Numbered from the stretch's first letter, positions 54,358 to 63,419 are shown. The stretch is DNA of 64,000 nucleotides from Dactylosporangium fulvum (GCF_025137375.1 NZ_CP073720.1:7278501-7342500); one strand, 5' to 3'. The notes: a model not told the origin generated them from the letters alone. Made by a program: numbers and translations.

Positions 54358-56037
54358 GTGAAGGCGTACGAAGCAGTAGCGGCGGCGCTCGCCGGTGAGG
54401 TGGGTCGGCCGGTGTTCACGCTGATGAGCGATGACACGGCCAAACTCCTGGTAGCACTGCACGATCGGGGTGCGCCCCTGATCGCCACCCGCCACGAAAG
54501 CACCGCGGTGGGCGCGGCCGACGGCTTCTGGCGCAGCACCGCGACCGTCGGCGTCGCTGTGGTCGGGAAGGGGCCCGGCCTGACGAACGCGCTCAACGCT
54601 CTGCTCACCGCGGCGAAGGCCGGCAGCGGAGTGCTTGTCGTGACCGGTGGCAGCGCCAGTGGTGAGCGCGGCCGGATCGAGGCACACCAAGGAACGGGAA
54701 AGTACATCGAGCAGTCCGCGATGCTGCGCGCCCTCGGCGTCCAGGCCCTGCGGGTGGACGAGCCGCAGCGGCTGTCCCAGACGGTCAGCGAGGCGTTGAT
54801 CCAGGCCGCTCGCGGAGCCACGGTCGTGCTCGAGATCGCCTCCGACGTGCTCAACTCGGCCGAGGTGGCGCCGATAACGGGCGAGCCGGTGCCGGCCGAG
54901 CAGCCGGCCGTGGCCGAAGCGGAGATCGCGGAGCTGTGCGAGGTGCTCACGGCCGAGGGCGCGGCCAACCGGGTCGTGCTTCTCGCCGGCCGCGGCGCGG
55001 TCCGGTCGGGCGCGGGTCCGTTGCTGGCGTCGCTGGCCGACCGCCTGGGCGCGGCACTGGCGACGACCCTGCCGGCGCGCGGCCTCTTCCACGGACATCC
55101 GCGCGATGTCGGCGTGGTCGGGACGTATGCGACGCCGGCCGCGACCGACCTGGTCAGCCGGGCCGACCTGGTGCTCGCGTTCGGCGCCTCGCTCAACCAG
55201 TTCACCACGTACAAGGGATCCATCTTCGGCCGGGCCCACCTGGTGCAGATCGACACCGACCTCCGCGCCTTCGGGCGCCACACCGCGGTCGAGATGGAGA
55301 TCCGGGGCGACGCCGCCGCCACAGCCCGGCGACTGCTCGACGAGCTGCCGATCGGGGGCAAGCGCGGATATCCGACCCGCGCCGACGGGAACCTCGTGGA
55401 GAATCCCCCGATCCGGTTCACCGACCGGAGCACTCAAGGCAGCCTGGATCCGCGCACCGTCATGGCCGCGCTCGATGCCGCGCTACCGGCCGATCGCACC
55501 GTGGTCATCGAGCCCGGCAACCACTCGGCGTTCAGCTTGCCCGCCCTGGCGGTGACCGCGCCGGATCGCTTCATCGCCCCATGGGAGTACTCCTCGATCG
55601 GCACCGGCCTGGGACCCGCCATCGGCGCCGCCGTGGCGCACCCGTCGCGCACGACGGTGCTGTGTGTCGGCGACGGCGGCTGGACCATGACCAGCAACGA
55701 CCTTGACACCGCGGTCCGCCACCGGCTCCCGTTGGTGATCGTTGTCAGCGACGACGGTGGCTTCGGCTCCGAGGCGCACTATCTGAGGCTGCACGGACTG
55801 CCCGCGGACCTCGCCTACTACGCCAACCCGTCGTTCGTGCAGGCTGCCCGGGCGATCGGGGCGGCCGGTCTGGACGTCAGCACACCCGACGACGTGCAAC
55901 GGTTGCCCGCAATGGTGGGCCGGCATCTGGGCGACGGCCCTGTGCTGCTGCACTGTCGCATGGATCCCCAGGCCCGGGGAGACTGGATCGACTTCGCCTT
56001 CGGTCCCGCCGTGCCGGTCGCCACCGGAGCGCGATGA
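54358..56037 (+). CDS. ThDP-dependent enzyme (benzoylformate decarboxylase/acetolactate synthase-like)
   Basis: About 559 residues in three domains. Catalytic Glu in TRHESTAVGAADGF; ThDP/Mg motif GDGGWTMTSNDL ending VVSDDGGFGSE. The family includes decarboxylases of 2-oxo acids such as benzoylformate and phenylpyruvate. The gene is coupled (ATGA) to an alpha-hydroxyacid dehydrogenase, as in mandelate pathways, which favours a 2-oxo-acid decarboxylase. GTG 54358 follows GAGGTGGGG; an upstream ATG at 54268 would place the promoter/palindrome inside the gene. Confidence 0.86.
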   Translation: MKAYEAVAAALAGEVGRPVFTLMSDDTAKLLVALHDRGAPLIATRHESTAVGAADGFWRSTATVGVAVVGKGPGLTNALNALLTAAKAGSGVLVVTGGSASGERGRIEAHQGTGKYIEQSAMLRALGVQALRVDEPQRLSQTVSEALIQAARGATVVLEIASDVLNSAEVAPITGEPVPAEQPAVAEAEIAELCEVLTAEGAANRVVLLAGRGAVRSGAGPLLASLADRLGAALATTLPARGLFHGHPRDVGVVGTYATPAATDLVSRADLVLAFGASLNQFTTYKGSIFGRAHLVQIDTDLRAFGRHTAVEMEIRGDAAATARRLLDELPIGGKRGYPTRADGNLVENPPIRFTDRSTQGSLDPRTVMAALDAALPADRTVVIEPGNHSAFSLPALAVTAPDRFIAPWEYSSIGTGLGPAIGAAVAHPSRTTVLCVGDGGWTMTSNDLDTAVRHRLPLVIVVSDDGGFGSEAHYLRLHGLPADLAYYANPSFVQAARAIGAAGLDVSTPDDVQRLPAMVGRHLGDGPVLLHCRMDPQARGDWIDFAFGPAVPVATGAR

Positions 56038-57230
56038 TGGACGCACCAGTGCTTCGCCTTACCGGCGACCGCAAGCCCCAGAACATCGAGGACTATCGGG
56101 CGCTGGCTCGTCGGCGGCTGCCCAGCATGGCGTGGGCCTACATCGACGGCGGGTCCGAAGACCAGCTCACGTTGCGCGCCAACCGCGACGCGTTCGCGCG
56201 CTACTCGCTGCGCAGCCACGTGCTCAGCGGCCACAAACCCACCGACATCGGCGTCGACCTGTTCGGCACGCGGTTGGACCTGCCGATCCTGTTGGCCCCG
56301 ACCGGTTTCAGCGCACTGGCCCATTGGACCGGTGAGTTGGCCGCCGCGCGCGCCGCCGAGAAGGCCGGAACCAGGGCCATCCTCAGCACCGCCGCGAGCT
56401 ACTCTCCGGAGGAGATCGCTCAGGGCACGGAGCAGGACCACTGGTACCAGCTCTATCCGTGGGTCAACCCGGCGACCGGCGATCGGGAACTCGTCAGCTC
56501 GCTGCTGCGCCGGGCCGAGCGCAGCGGCTTCGCGGCGCTGGCCATCACCGTCGATGTGCCGGTGGTCGGCAACCGCGAGGGCGAGCGACGGGTCGGCATG
56601 GGCCTGCGGCCGGTCGTCACGCCCGGACGACTGGCGAGCGCGCTGATCCGTCCGAAGTGGACAACGAACTTTCTGCTCCATCGCCGCGTCGGCGCCCGTG
56701 CACTGGTGGACGGCGGCGGAACCGGGTCGGCCGTGCGCTCGGCCCGCGTCCAGCATTACCACATGCGGCCGGAGCTCAACTGGGACGACTTGGCCTGGGT
56801 GCGCGACAACTGGCAGAAACCGATGTTGATCAAGGGTGTTCTCGACCCCGACGACGCGCAGCGCGCGGTCGATCTCGGGCTCGACGGAGTCATCGTCTCC
56901 AATCACGGCGGGCGCCAGCTCGACGGCGCGCCCGCCTCGCTCGACGCGCTGCCGGCCATCGCCGAACGCCTCCAGGGCCGCGTGCCGATCATCCTGGACT
57001 CCGGTGTCCGACGCGGGGTCGACGTGATCAAGGCGCTCAGCCTCGGTGCCACCGCGGTCGCCATCGGCCGGCCTTACCTGTACGGACTCGCGGTCGGCGG
57101 CGAGCGGGGCGTGCGTGACGTCCTGGAGATCCTGCGCGCCGAGGTCCTGCGTGCCTTGACCTTGATGGGCCGCCCCGGCCTGTCGTCATTGAGCCGTGAC
57201 AGCCTGATCGACTCCCCCGGCCTGCGCTGA
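56034..57230 (+). CDS. FMN-dependent alpha-hydroxyacid dehydrogenase/oxidase (MdlB/lactate-type)
   Basis: A 398-residue TIM-barrel flavoenzyme. AYIDGGSEDQ, APTGFSAL, YQLYPWVN, ITVDVPVVGNREGE and the active-site SNHGGRQLDGAPAS with the catalytic His are all present. It oxidises an L-2-hydroxy acid to the 2-oxo acid, which the coupled ThDP enzyme could then decarboxylate. The electron acceptor (O2, quinone) is not clear; the membrane-anchoring insert of bacterial MdlB is not conspicuous. ATGA overlap with the ThDP gene. Confidence 0.9.
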   Translation: MMDAPVLRLTGDRKPQNIEDYRALARRRLPSMAWAYIDGGSEDQLTLRANRDAFARYSLRSHVLSGHKPTDIGVDLFGTRLDLPILLAPTGFSALAHWTGELAAARAAEKAGTRAILSTAASYSPEEIAQGTEQDHWYQLYPWVNPATGDRELVSSLLRRAERSGFAALAITVDVPVVGNREGERRVGMGLRPVVTPGRLASALIRPKWTTNFLLHRRVGARALVDGGGTGSAVRSARVQHYHMRPELNWDDLAWVRDNWQKPMLIKGVLDPDDAQRAVDLGLDGVIVSNHGGRQLDGAPASLDALPAIAERLQGRVPIILDSGVRRGVDVIKALSLGATAVAIGRPYLYGLAVGGERGVRDVLEILRAEVLRALTLMGRPGLSSLSRDSLIDSPGLR

Positions 57231-57262
57231 TACCTCGGCCCCGTCGGTGGGGCCGAGGTATC
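57229..57262. terminator. Hairpin terminator overlapping the dehydrogenase stop
   Basis: A 14-bp perfect stem (GATACCTCGGCCCC with its complement) and 6-nt loop begins inside the stop codon of the FMN dehydrogenase gene and ends 12 nt before the end of the convergent reductase gene. Confidence 0.8.
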
Positions 57263-57273
57263 AGCGATCGGTA

Positions 57274-58230
57274 TCAGAGATCGAGGACGAGCAGGGGCGT
57301 CCGTGAACGGGAGCAGCAGATCATCATGCTCTCGTTGGACTCCCGCTCGGAGGGCGTCAGGACCCGGTCCCGATGGTCCGGGACACCTTCGAGCACGTAC
57401 GTCTCACAGGTGCCGCAGGTCCCCTCACGGCAGGACGTGACCACGTCGACCCCGGCCTGTTCCAGCGCGTCCACGATGGTCTGGCCGGCTCCCACCGTGA
57501 CCGTGATCCCGGTGCGGTCCAGCTCGACCTCAAACTCGTCGCCCTCGATGGAGGCCTCGTTGTGGAAGAACTCGCGGTGGACCGGCATCCCGGCCGCCGC
57601 GCCGATCCGCTCGATCTGCTCGATCATGCGGGTCGGCCCACAACAGTAGACGGCGGCGGCCCGGTCCAGACCCACGAGCGCGTCGAGGTCGGCCGGGCCG
57701 TGCGAGTCCTTGGGCCACAGCTGCACGGAGTCGCCGAACGCTTCGAGCCGATCGGCGTACGCCATCTCCGAGCGGCTTCGTCCTAAGTAGACAAGGCGCC
57801 ACGGGATCTCGGCGCGGCACGCCTGAACCACCATCGGCAGGATGGCCGTCACGCCGATGCCACCCGCGACGAAGACGTACCGCTCGGCCGTCACCAGCGG
57901 GAACCGATTGACCGGCGTGGTCACCGACAGCGTCTGCCCGACGACGAGCCGCTCGTGCACGTAGGCGGACCCGCCGCGGCTGTCGTCCTCGCGGAGCACA
58001 GCCAACCGCCACTGCCGATCGGCCGGGTCCCCGCACAACGAGTACGACCGGATCAGACCGCCCGGCAACTCCACGTCGACATGAGCACCCGGGCTCCAAT
58101 CGGGCAGTGGGTCGGCGCCGATCGGCTCAAGTGTGAGCTCGACTACGCGCTGTGCGACCGACCGGATCGACGACACCACGACCGCATGCGGAGCGGGCCG
58201 AAGGCCCGGATCTGTCAGTACCTGAGCCAC
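57274..58230 (-). CDS. PDR/VanB-type oxidoreductase (FMN, NAD, plant-type [2Fe-2S])
   Basis: 318 residues in the order flavin domain (RSYSLCGDP), NAD domain (VFVAGGIGVTAILP, CCGPTRMIEQIE) and C-terminal plant-type ferredoxin (CREGTCGTC...CC). This order is that of phthalate dioxygenase reductase and VanB. It moves electrons from NADH to an oxygenase. The only candidate partner in the island is the Rieske protein at 51469-51948; an oxygenase subunit is missing. It follows the permease gene leftward by 22 nt. Confidence 0.92.
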   Translation of the reverse strand: MAQVLTDPGLRPAPHAVVVSSIRSVAQRVVELTLEPIGADPLPDWSPGAHVDVELPGGLIRSYSLCGDPADRQWRLAVLREDDSRGGSAYVHERLVVGQTLSVTTPVNRFPLVTAERYVFVAGGIGVTAILPMVVQACRAEIPWRLVYLGRSRSEMAYADRLEAFGDSVQLWPKDSHGPADLDALVGLDRAAAVYCCGPTRMIEQIERIGAAAGMPVHREFFHNEASIEGDEFEVELDRTGITVTVGAGQTIVDALEQAGVDVVTSCREGTCGTCETYVLEGVPDHRDRVLTPSERESNESMMICCSRSRTPLLVLDL

Positions 58231-58252
58231 CGTGAGATCGAGCCCTTCGCGT

Positions 58253-59983
58253 TCAGAGTTCCAGGTTCCGGCCGCCGCGCATGCCGAGCACGACCGCCGC
58301 GCACACCGCCGAGATCGCGACCATGATGAGCGCCAACGCGGCCACCTGTGGATAGATGCCCGTGGTGTACGCGTCGTACAGCTTCGTCGACAGGACCTGG
58401 ATGGGTCCGGTCTTGAGCGCCGATGAGGCGGCGAACTCGTGGGACATGAGCACCAGCATCAGCAACGCGCTCGACGCGAGTGATCCCCGCAGCAACGGGA
58501 GCACGATGCGCACCAGAGCCCCGAAGGCCGACGCGCCCGAGACCCTGGCGGCGTTCTCCAAGCTGTCGGGGATGCGGGAGAGCCCGCTGACCACCATGCG
58601 CAGGCCGAAGATGAGGTAGAGATACACATAGGCGATCACAAAGATCGTCGTGGTTCCGTAGAGGCTCAGGAAACCCAGACCGTAGGAGATCAGAATTGCC
58701 AGGCCGATGACGATGCCCGGCGTCGCGACCGGGAGATTGAGCACAAAATCAAGCACCCGCGCGACCCGCGACCGGCTCCTGGTGAGGTACAGGCCCACGA
58801 GGACCGACAACACCAGCGCCACCACCATGCCGATCAGCGTCACCTGCAACGTCGTCACGATCGAGTCGACGAAGGCCCGGTTGTCGAAGACCTGGGTGTA
58901 GGAGTCGAAGGTCATCGTCGAGAAGTTGATCTCCCCCCGCCAGTACGGGGACAGCGACACCAGGACCAGCGCGACCAGTGGCGGCACGATGGCGAGGGTC
59001 ACGTACAGGGCCGGAAAGATGACGAAGGCCCGTCTCGGCAGCCTGGCCCGGCTCGCGCCTCGGCTGATGCTCTGGTAGCGCCGCATGCTTCCCAGCGATC
59101 GGCGCTGCACGGCCACCACCACGACCGCGGCGACGAGCAACGGCAGTGCCAGAAGCGCGGCACTGTCGACGTTGGGCGGCGACCCGGCCATGAACGTGTA
59201 CATCACCGTTGTAATGACGTCGACCTTGGCCGTCACGCCGAGCAGGAGCGGCGCGGCGAACTGACCAAGCCCGAGGAGCAGGCAGATGCCGACCGAGTAG
59301 TACAGGGCGGGCCGGATGCTCGGCAGCACAACGCGCAGCTGACTGCCCAACCAGCCGGCGCCGAAGACGCGCGCCGACAGTTCCAGCGTCGCGTCCGACT
59401 CCCGCAGTGCGGTGCTGACGAAGAGGAACACGTACGAGATCAGGTACATCGCCGTGATCAGGATGATCCAGGTCAGCGAGTAGATGTTGAACGGACCCCG
59501 GTTCGTCTCCATCCCGAACAGTTTGCGGATGAGGACGTTGCCGTAGCCGATGGTCGGAGCGAACACGAAGATCCAGCCGACGACCGCGGCGACGGGCGGC
59601 AGGAAGATCGGCAGTGTGCAGAGGATCTGGGCGGCGTTGTACCAACGACGCGGAAGATTGGCCACGCACAGCGCGAGCAACACCCCGGCCACCAGGGCGA
59701 TGATGACGCAGCCGAGCGCCAGCAACACCGTATAGAGCAAGGCCCGGCCCATCGTCGGCTCGTCGACGATGGCCTGCCACGCCGCGGGCAGGTTCTGCGA
59801 GGACCGCACCACGATCGCGATGAGCGGGTAGGCCACCGTGGCGATGGCGACGAGCCCGAGTAGATGGATACCCCGGGTCGGTAGCAGCCGGGCGACCGTG
59901 CGCGGCCGACTCGCTGTGGCGGCGGCCTGCGACTCCACCGGAACGACGTCCGCGTCGGGCGACCGCGAAACCTGTGAGCCCAT
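58253..59983 (-). CDS. ABC transporter permease, fused two-domain (FbpB/ThiP-like)
   Basis: About 576 residues with two homologous six-helix permease units, each with an EAA-type loop (DATLELSARVFGAGWLGSQLRVVLP in the first, DSLENAARVSGASAFGALVRIVLP in the second). Fusion of both halves is common in Fe3+, thiamine and 2-aminoethylphosphonate importers. ATG 59983 lies just after GGAGGAG. Partners are the binding protein at 46710 and the ATPase at 61132. Confidence 0.93.
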   Translation of the reverse strand: MGSQVSRSPDADVVPVESQAAATASRPRTVARLLPTRGIHLLGLVAIATVAYPLIAIVVRSSQNLPAAWQAIVDEPTMGRALLYTVLLALGCVIIALVAGVLLALCVANLPRRWYNAAQILCTLPIFLPPVAAVVGWIFVFAPTIGYGNVLIRKLFGMETNRGPFNIYSLTWIILITAMYLISYVFLFVSTALRESDATLELSARVFGAGWLGSQLRVVLPSIRPALYYSVGICLLLGLGQFAAPLLLGVTAKVDVITTVMYTFMAGSPPNVDSAALLALPLLVAAVVVVAVQRRSLGSMRRYQSISRGASRARLPRRAFVIFPALYVTLAIVPPLVALVLVSLSPYWRGEINFSTMTFDSYTQVFDNRAFVDSIVTTLQVTLIGMVVALVLSVLVGLYLTRSRSRVARVLDFVLNLPVATPGIVIGLAILISYGLGFLSLYGTTTIFVIAYVYLYLIFGLRMVVSGLSRIPDSLENAARVSGASAFGALVRIVLPLLRGSLASSALLMLVLMSHEFAASSALKTGPIQVLSTKLYDAYTTGIYPQVAALALIMVAISAVCAAVVLGMRGGRNLEL

Positions 59984-59994
59984 CCACTCCTCCA

Positions 59995-60024
59995 TTGAAC
60001 AGGACAACGCGCGGCACGTACGAT
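59995..60024 (+). promoter_or_regulatory. Predicted promoter of the FAH-family gene
   Basis: TTGAAC (59995-60000), an 18-nt spacer and TACGAT (60019-60024). The following TA-rich stretch to 60046 contains ATAGTA and TTAGTA elements resembling those in the other intergenic regions of this island. Confidence 0.4.
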
Positions 60025-60112
60025 AGTAAATACCTTAGTAGTTAGGACCGTAGCAGTGGCCACCCGCAAGGTCAATCGTGCCGGCCGGTCCCGGATAGTG
60101 AAGAGGTCTGGC

Positions 60113-60949
60113 ATGCGCATCGCCCGTCTCAGCTCCGCCGGCTACGCGTACGCATTCGGCGACGACGCCTGGGTCACGTCGACGGATCTGGGTCTGCAGA
60201 CCCGGTCGCTGGAGTCGGTGGCGTCGGCGCTGCCGTTGATCCGGTCAGGTCTGACCGGCACGACAACGCCGGCCGTCGCCGCGAATCGTCGCTACGAATG
60301 CCCCGTGACGCCGGGCGGCTCGATCCTCGGCATCGGGCTGAACTACCACAGCCACATCAAGGAGACCGGCCGCGCCGTGCCCTCCGAGCCGTCCGCCTTC
60401 GGAAAGCTCGGCAACGCCCTCTCCGGACCCTTCGACGACATCATCGTTCCGACGGCGGTCACCACGCAGGTCGACTACGAATGCGAGTTGGCCGTGGTCG
60501 TCGGGCGTCCGGCGCACCGCCTGACGCCGGCCAATGCGCTGAGCGTGGTGCTCGGCTACTGCGTGGCCAATGACGTCACCGCACGGGATCTGCAACAGCG
60601 CCACTCTCAGGTCACGCTCTCCAAGAGCATCGACACCTTCTGCCCCATGGGCCCCTACATCACGACCGCTGACGAGATCGCGGACCCGCAGGATCTCCAG
60701 CTGCGCACCTACGTCAACGGCGAGCTGCGGCAGGACTCGTCGACTCGCGACATGGTGTTCAGCGTCGCCGATCTCATCTCGCGAATTTCCGCATCAATCA
60801 CGCTGCGCCCCGGCGACGTCATACTCACCGGCACCCCGGCCGGCGTCGGTTTCGCCATGAACCCCGCCACCTACCTCGCCGACGGCGACGTTGTGCGCTG
60901 TGAGATAGAGGGGCTTGGCCACATCGAGAACCGTGTCGTGTTCGGCTGA
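60113..60949 (+). CDS. Fumarylacetoacetate hydrolase family protein
   Basis: About 278 residues. GIGLNYHSHIKETGR, VDYECELAVVVGR (metal ExE/D), DVTARDLQQRHSQ, SKSIDTFCPMGPYI and GDVILTGTPAGVGF are FAH-family motifs. Members are hydrolases, isomerases or decarboxylases of ring-cleavage products. ATG 60113 follows GAAGAGG; the ORF is open to 60056. It is divergent from the permease gene. Confidence 0.9.
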   Translation: MRIARLSSAGYAYAFGDDAWVTSTDLGLQTRSLESVASALPLIRSGLTGTTTPAVAANRRYECPVTPGGSILGIGLNYHSHIKETGRAVPSEPSAFGKLGNALSGPFDDIIVPTAVTTQVDYECELAVVVGRPAHRLTPANALSVVLGYCVANDVTARDLQQRHSQVTLSKSIDTFCPMGPYITTADEIADPQDLQLRTYVNGELRQDSSTRDMVFSVADLISRISASITLRPGDVILTGTPAGVGFAMNPATYLADGDVVRCEIEGLGHIENRVVFG

Positions 60950-61055
60950 GACGGACCGGACCGCCCTCGCGGCAGCGGTAGATCTCCGTCATCGGCAGGT
61001 GCGGCTGCGGATACCAATCAGCCAACGACCAGGCGGAATCCCGCCGTCAGGCCGT

Positions 61056-61078
61056 GCGGCGCCCTTCCTGGGCGCCGC
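61056..61078. terminator. Hairpin terminator between FAH and ATPase genes
   Basis: GCGGCGCCC / GGGCGCCGC, a perfect 9-bp stem with a 5-nt loop, between convergent genes. The surrounding 182-nt gap shows nothing else. Confidence 0.65.
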
Positions 61079-61131
61079 TTCGGGGAGGTTCGAGCGCGGG
61101 ATCGACCATGCCCTCCAGCCCGGGCGACTAC

Positions 61132-62274
61132 CTACGCGGCAGTGACGGCGGTCGGTCGGATTTTGTGATCGCCGGCGTGGGTCGGATCGCCGGGATAGAT
61201 CCGGGCGTCGCCCGGCTCGATCACCAGGCGGACGCGGTCCCCCGGATCGACGTTCACCAGTTGCACCGCGCGCCGGATCCTCAGCTGACTGTCACGGCCA
61301 TCGCGCACCACCGTGAGCTCCACGGCCGCTCCCGCGAAGCGCTTCGAGAGCACGACGCCTTCGCCATCGGGATCACGCTCGAGCCCGATGCGCTCCGGGT
61401 AGGCCGTCACCACCGCGTCGGCGCCCTTGCTCAGCCCCTCGGGGGTGCCGGCCGAGCGGATCAGCCCGAACTCGCTCTCCACCAGCGCGTACTCGTTCTC
61501 GACGCCGACGAAGGACCCGGCCCAGGAGTTCGCGCCGAGGAACGAGGCGACGTACTCCGATCCCGGCTGGTGGTAGACCTCGCTCGGAGAGCCGATCTGC
61601 TCGACCTTGCCCTCCCGGAGCACGAGCAGCACGTCGGCCAACCCGTACGCCTCGGCCTGGTCGTGGGTTACATACACGCCCGTGAAGCCGATCTCGGCGT
61701 GCAACAGGGCAAGTTCGTCGCGCAGTTCCAGCCGCAACTCGGCGTCGAGGTTACTGAGCGGTTCATCGAAGAGGATCACCGATGGGCGACCGACCAGGGT
61801 TCGCGCCAGCGCGATGCGCTGCTGCTGGCCACCGCTGAGTTCGTGCGGATACCGCTTCGCGTAGTCCTGGCAGCGAACGAGGCGAAGGATCTCGTGGACG
61901 CGAGGCGCGATCTCCGCCCGGGGCAGCTTGTTGCGGCGCAGGGGAAAGGCGACGTTGTCAAAGACCGTCATGTGGGGCCAGAGTGCGTACGACTGGAAGA
62001 CCATGCCCAGCTGGCGGTCCTCGGGCTTGAGGTTGACGCCCCGCGCCTTGTCGTAGAGCACCTTGTCACCGACCGTGATCGTCCCACCCGTCGGTGTGAC
62101 CAGGCCCGCGATCGTGTTGAGGATCGTGCTCTTGCCACAGCCGCTCGGCCCGAGGAGCACCCCAAACGCGCCCGAGGCGATCTCGATGTCGACGCCGTTG
62201 ACGGCGACGACCGGATCGTGCTTCCTGGCGGCGTACGCGACTTCGAGTCCCCGAATGCGGACCGGCTGACTCAT
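61132..62274 (-). CDS. ABC transporter ATPase, FbpC/PotA-like with TOBE domain
   Basis: About 380 residues. Walker A GPSGCGKST, signature LSGGQQQRIALAR, Walker B VILFDEPLSNLDAELR, then a C-terminal TOBE-like regulatory domain (from ~residue 290). It completes the importer with the binding protein (46710-47777) and permease (58253-59983). ATG 62274 has AAGGAG upstream; the longer frame to 62343 would run through the promoter palindrome. Confidence 0.92.
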   Translation of the reverse strand: MSQPVRIRGLEVAYAARKHDPVVAVNGVDIEIASGAFGVLLGPSGCGKSTILNTIAGLVTPTGGTITVGDKVLYDKARGVNLKPEDRQLGMVFQSYALWPHMTVFDNVAFPLRRNKLPRAEIAPRVHEILRLVRCQDYAKRYPHELSGGQQQRIALARTLVGRPSVILFDEPLSNLDAELRLELRDELALLHAEIGFTGVYVTHDQAEAYGLADVLLVLREGKVEQIGSPSEVYHQPGSEYVASFLGANSWAGSFVGVENEYALVESEFGLIRSAGTPEGLSKGADAVVTAYPERIGLERDPDGEGVVLSKRFAGAAVELTVVRDGRDSQLRIRRAVQLVNVDPGDRVRLVIEPGDARIYPGDPTHAGDHKIRPTAVTAA

Positions 62275-62334
62275 CGACACTCCTTGTCTCCGGCGCTTGA
62301 CACGGCATCGCCGCCTGCTACCTCCCGACGGAGT

Positions 62335-62374
62335 TAGTGGCAACCACTATAGGGTCGGCTCACACGCGGGTCAA
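62335..62374 (-). promoter_or_regulatory. Promoter and palindrome before the ATPase gene
   Basis: On the minus strand TTGACC (62374-62369), a 17-nt spacer and TATAGT (62351-62346) form a near-consensus promoter. A perfect dyad TAGTGG-CAA-CCACTA (62335-62349) overlaps the -10 box and start site. Confidence 0.6.
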
Positions 62375-62445
62375 CGACCTGGCGACCGTAAAGCCCGGCT
62401 GACCTGGACATCCGATGCACGCGACCTATTCGGCGTGAATGACCT

Positions 62446-62459
62446 ACTAATGGTAGTAC
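62446..62459. repeat. Small palindrome TACTA-ATGG-TAGTA
   Basis: A 5-bp perfect dyad with a 4-nt spacer in the gap between the ATPase and propeller-like genes. It resembles the other TA-rich elements of the island. Confidence 0.3.
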
Positions 62460-62593
62460 TACGGGTGCGTTACGATCCGTCGGGACAGGCGGCCGGCGGC
62501 GATGAGCCGCTCAGTCGCGGAATCACCGGCTACGGCCCTGCAAGACCTTCTCGATCGCGACAGCCGTTCCGGCGTGGGCAGCTCAGGAGCGTT

Positions 62594-63241
62594 GTGTCGC
62601 GGGCTGGGGTGGGTGATTCCGGGCCGGATGGAACCGATCGCGGCTGCTGTGCGCCTGCAGGCCAGCGCGGGGTGCTCGACGCGGCGTTCTCCCCCGACGG
62701 CAGAACACTGGCCGTCCAGGTCGGCACCGAGCTGCGCCTGCTCACCGCCGGCGGCGGGAGCACGGTCGTCCCGCTGCCGGGCAGGCACCGGCTCGGCGGG
62801 CCGGCCGCCTGGTCGCCCGACGGCAGCCGGCTCGCGCTCTGTCGGATGGCCGCGGGCAGCCCGTCCTGGGCCGCCGGATATTGGGCGCCGGACGGGCTGG
62901 CGGTCCTCGACCTGCCCACCAGGGTGTCCACGCCGCTCGACACCAACGCGACCGCGATCCTCGGTTGGCAGGGCGCCGAACTGTTGGCAGCCAACCACGA
63001 CACGATCGTCTCGGTGCCACCGACCGGGTCGGCCCGGGTCCTCGCCCGGCTCCAGCCCGGCAACGACCACTGGATCAACACGGTGCAGTTGGCGACCGCC
63101 CGTGCCGGCGACCTTCAGGCACGCGACACCGGCGTCGATCGCGGCCCGTGGCCGTGGTGGCTGCGAGTGCTCACCGTCGGGCTGCTCATCCTCGCAGGCG
63201 GCGTCGTACTCATGGCGCTACGCCGCCGACGGGCTCATTGA
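62594..63241 (+). CDS. Beta-propeller-like (WD40/PD40) membrane-anchored protein, possibly truncated
   Basis: The last ~200 residues show two propeller strands (AAFSPDGRTLAVQVG, AWSPDGSRLALCR), a few more blade-like segments and a C-terminal transmembrane helix (WLRVLTVGLLILAGGVVLMAL) with a basic tail. A full propeller needs more blades, so the gene may be 5'-truncated or frame-shifted; frame +3 upstream from 62502 is also open. GTG 62594 is chosen because AGGAG lies 5 nt before it. The function is unknown. Confidence 0.5.
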   Translation: MSRAGVGDSGPDGTDRGCCAPAGQRGVLDAAFSPDGRTLAVQVGTELRLLTAGGGSTVVPLPGRHRLGGPAAWSPDGSRLALCRMAAGSPSWAAGYWAPDGLAVLDLPTRVSTPLDTNATAILGWQGAELLAANHDTIVSVPPTGSARVLARLQPGNDHWINTVQLATARAGDLQARDTGVDRGPWPWWLRVLTVGLLILAGGVVLMALRRRRAH

Positions 63242-63419
63242 CGCCCCGCCTCACGCAATCTTCAGTCGGGCGTTGCCGAAGTCGGCGAGGAGCATTCGAC
63301 ACGGACATCTCCGGTCGCCGCGCGCGGTGCCGCAGCCGACCCACGTGGCCTCGACGCGTTGGTCGATGGGCGGCGTGCCGCTGCCGGTGTGCCGGGTGGC
63401 AGCAGGATCGCGTCGTTCC

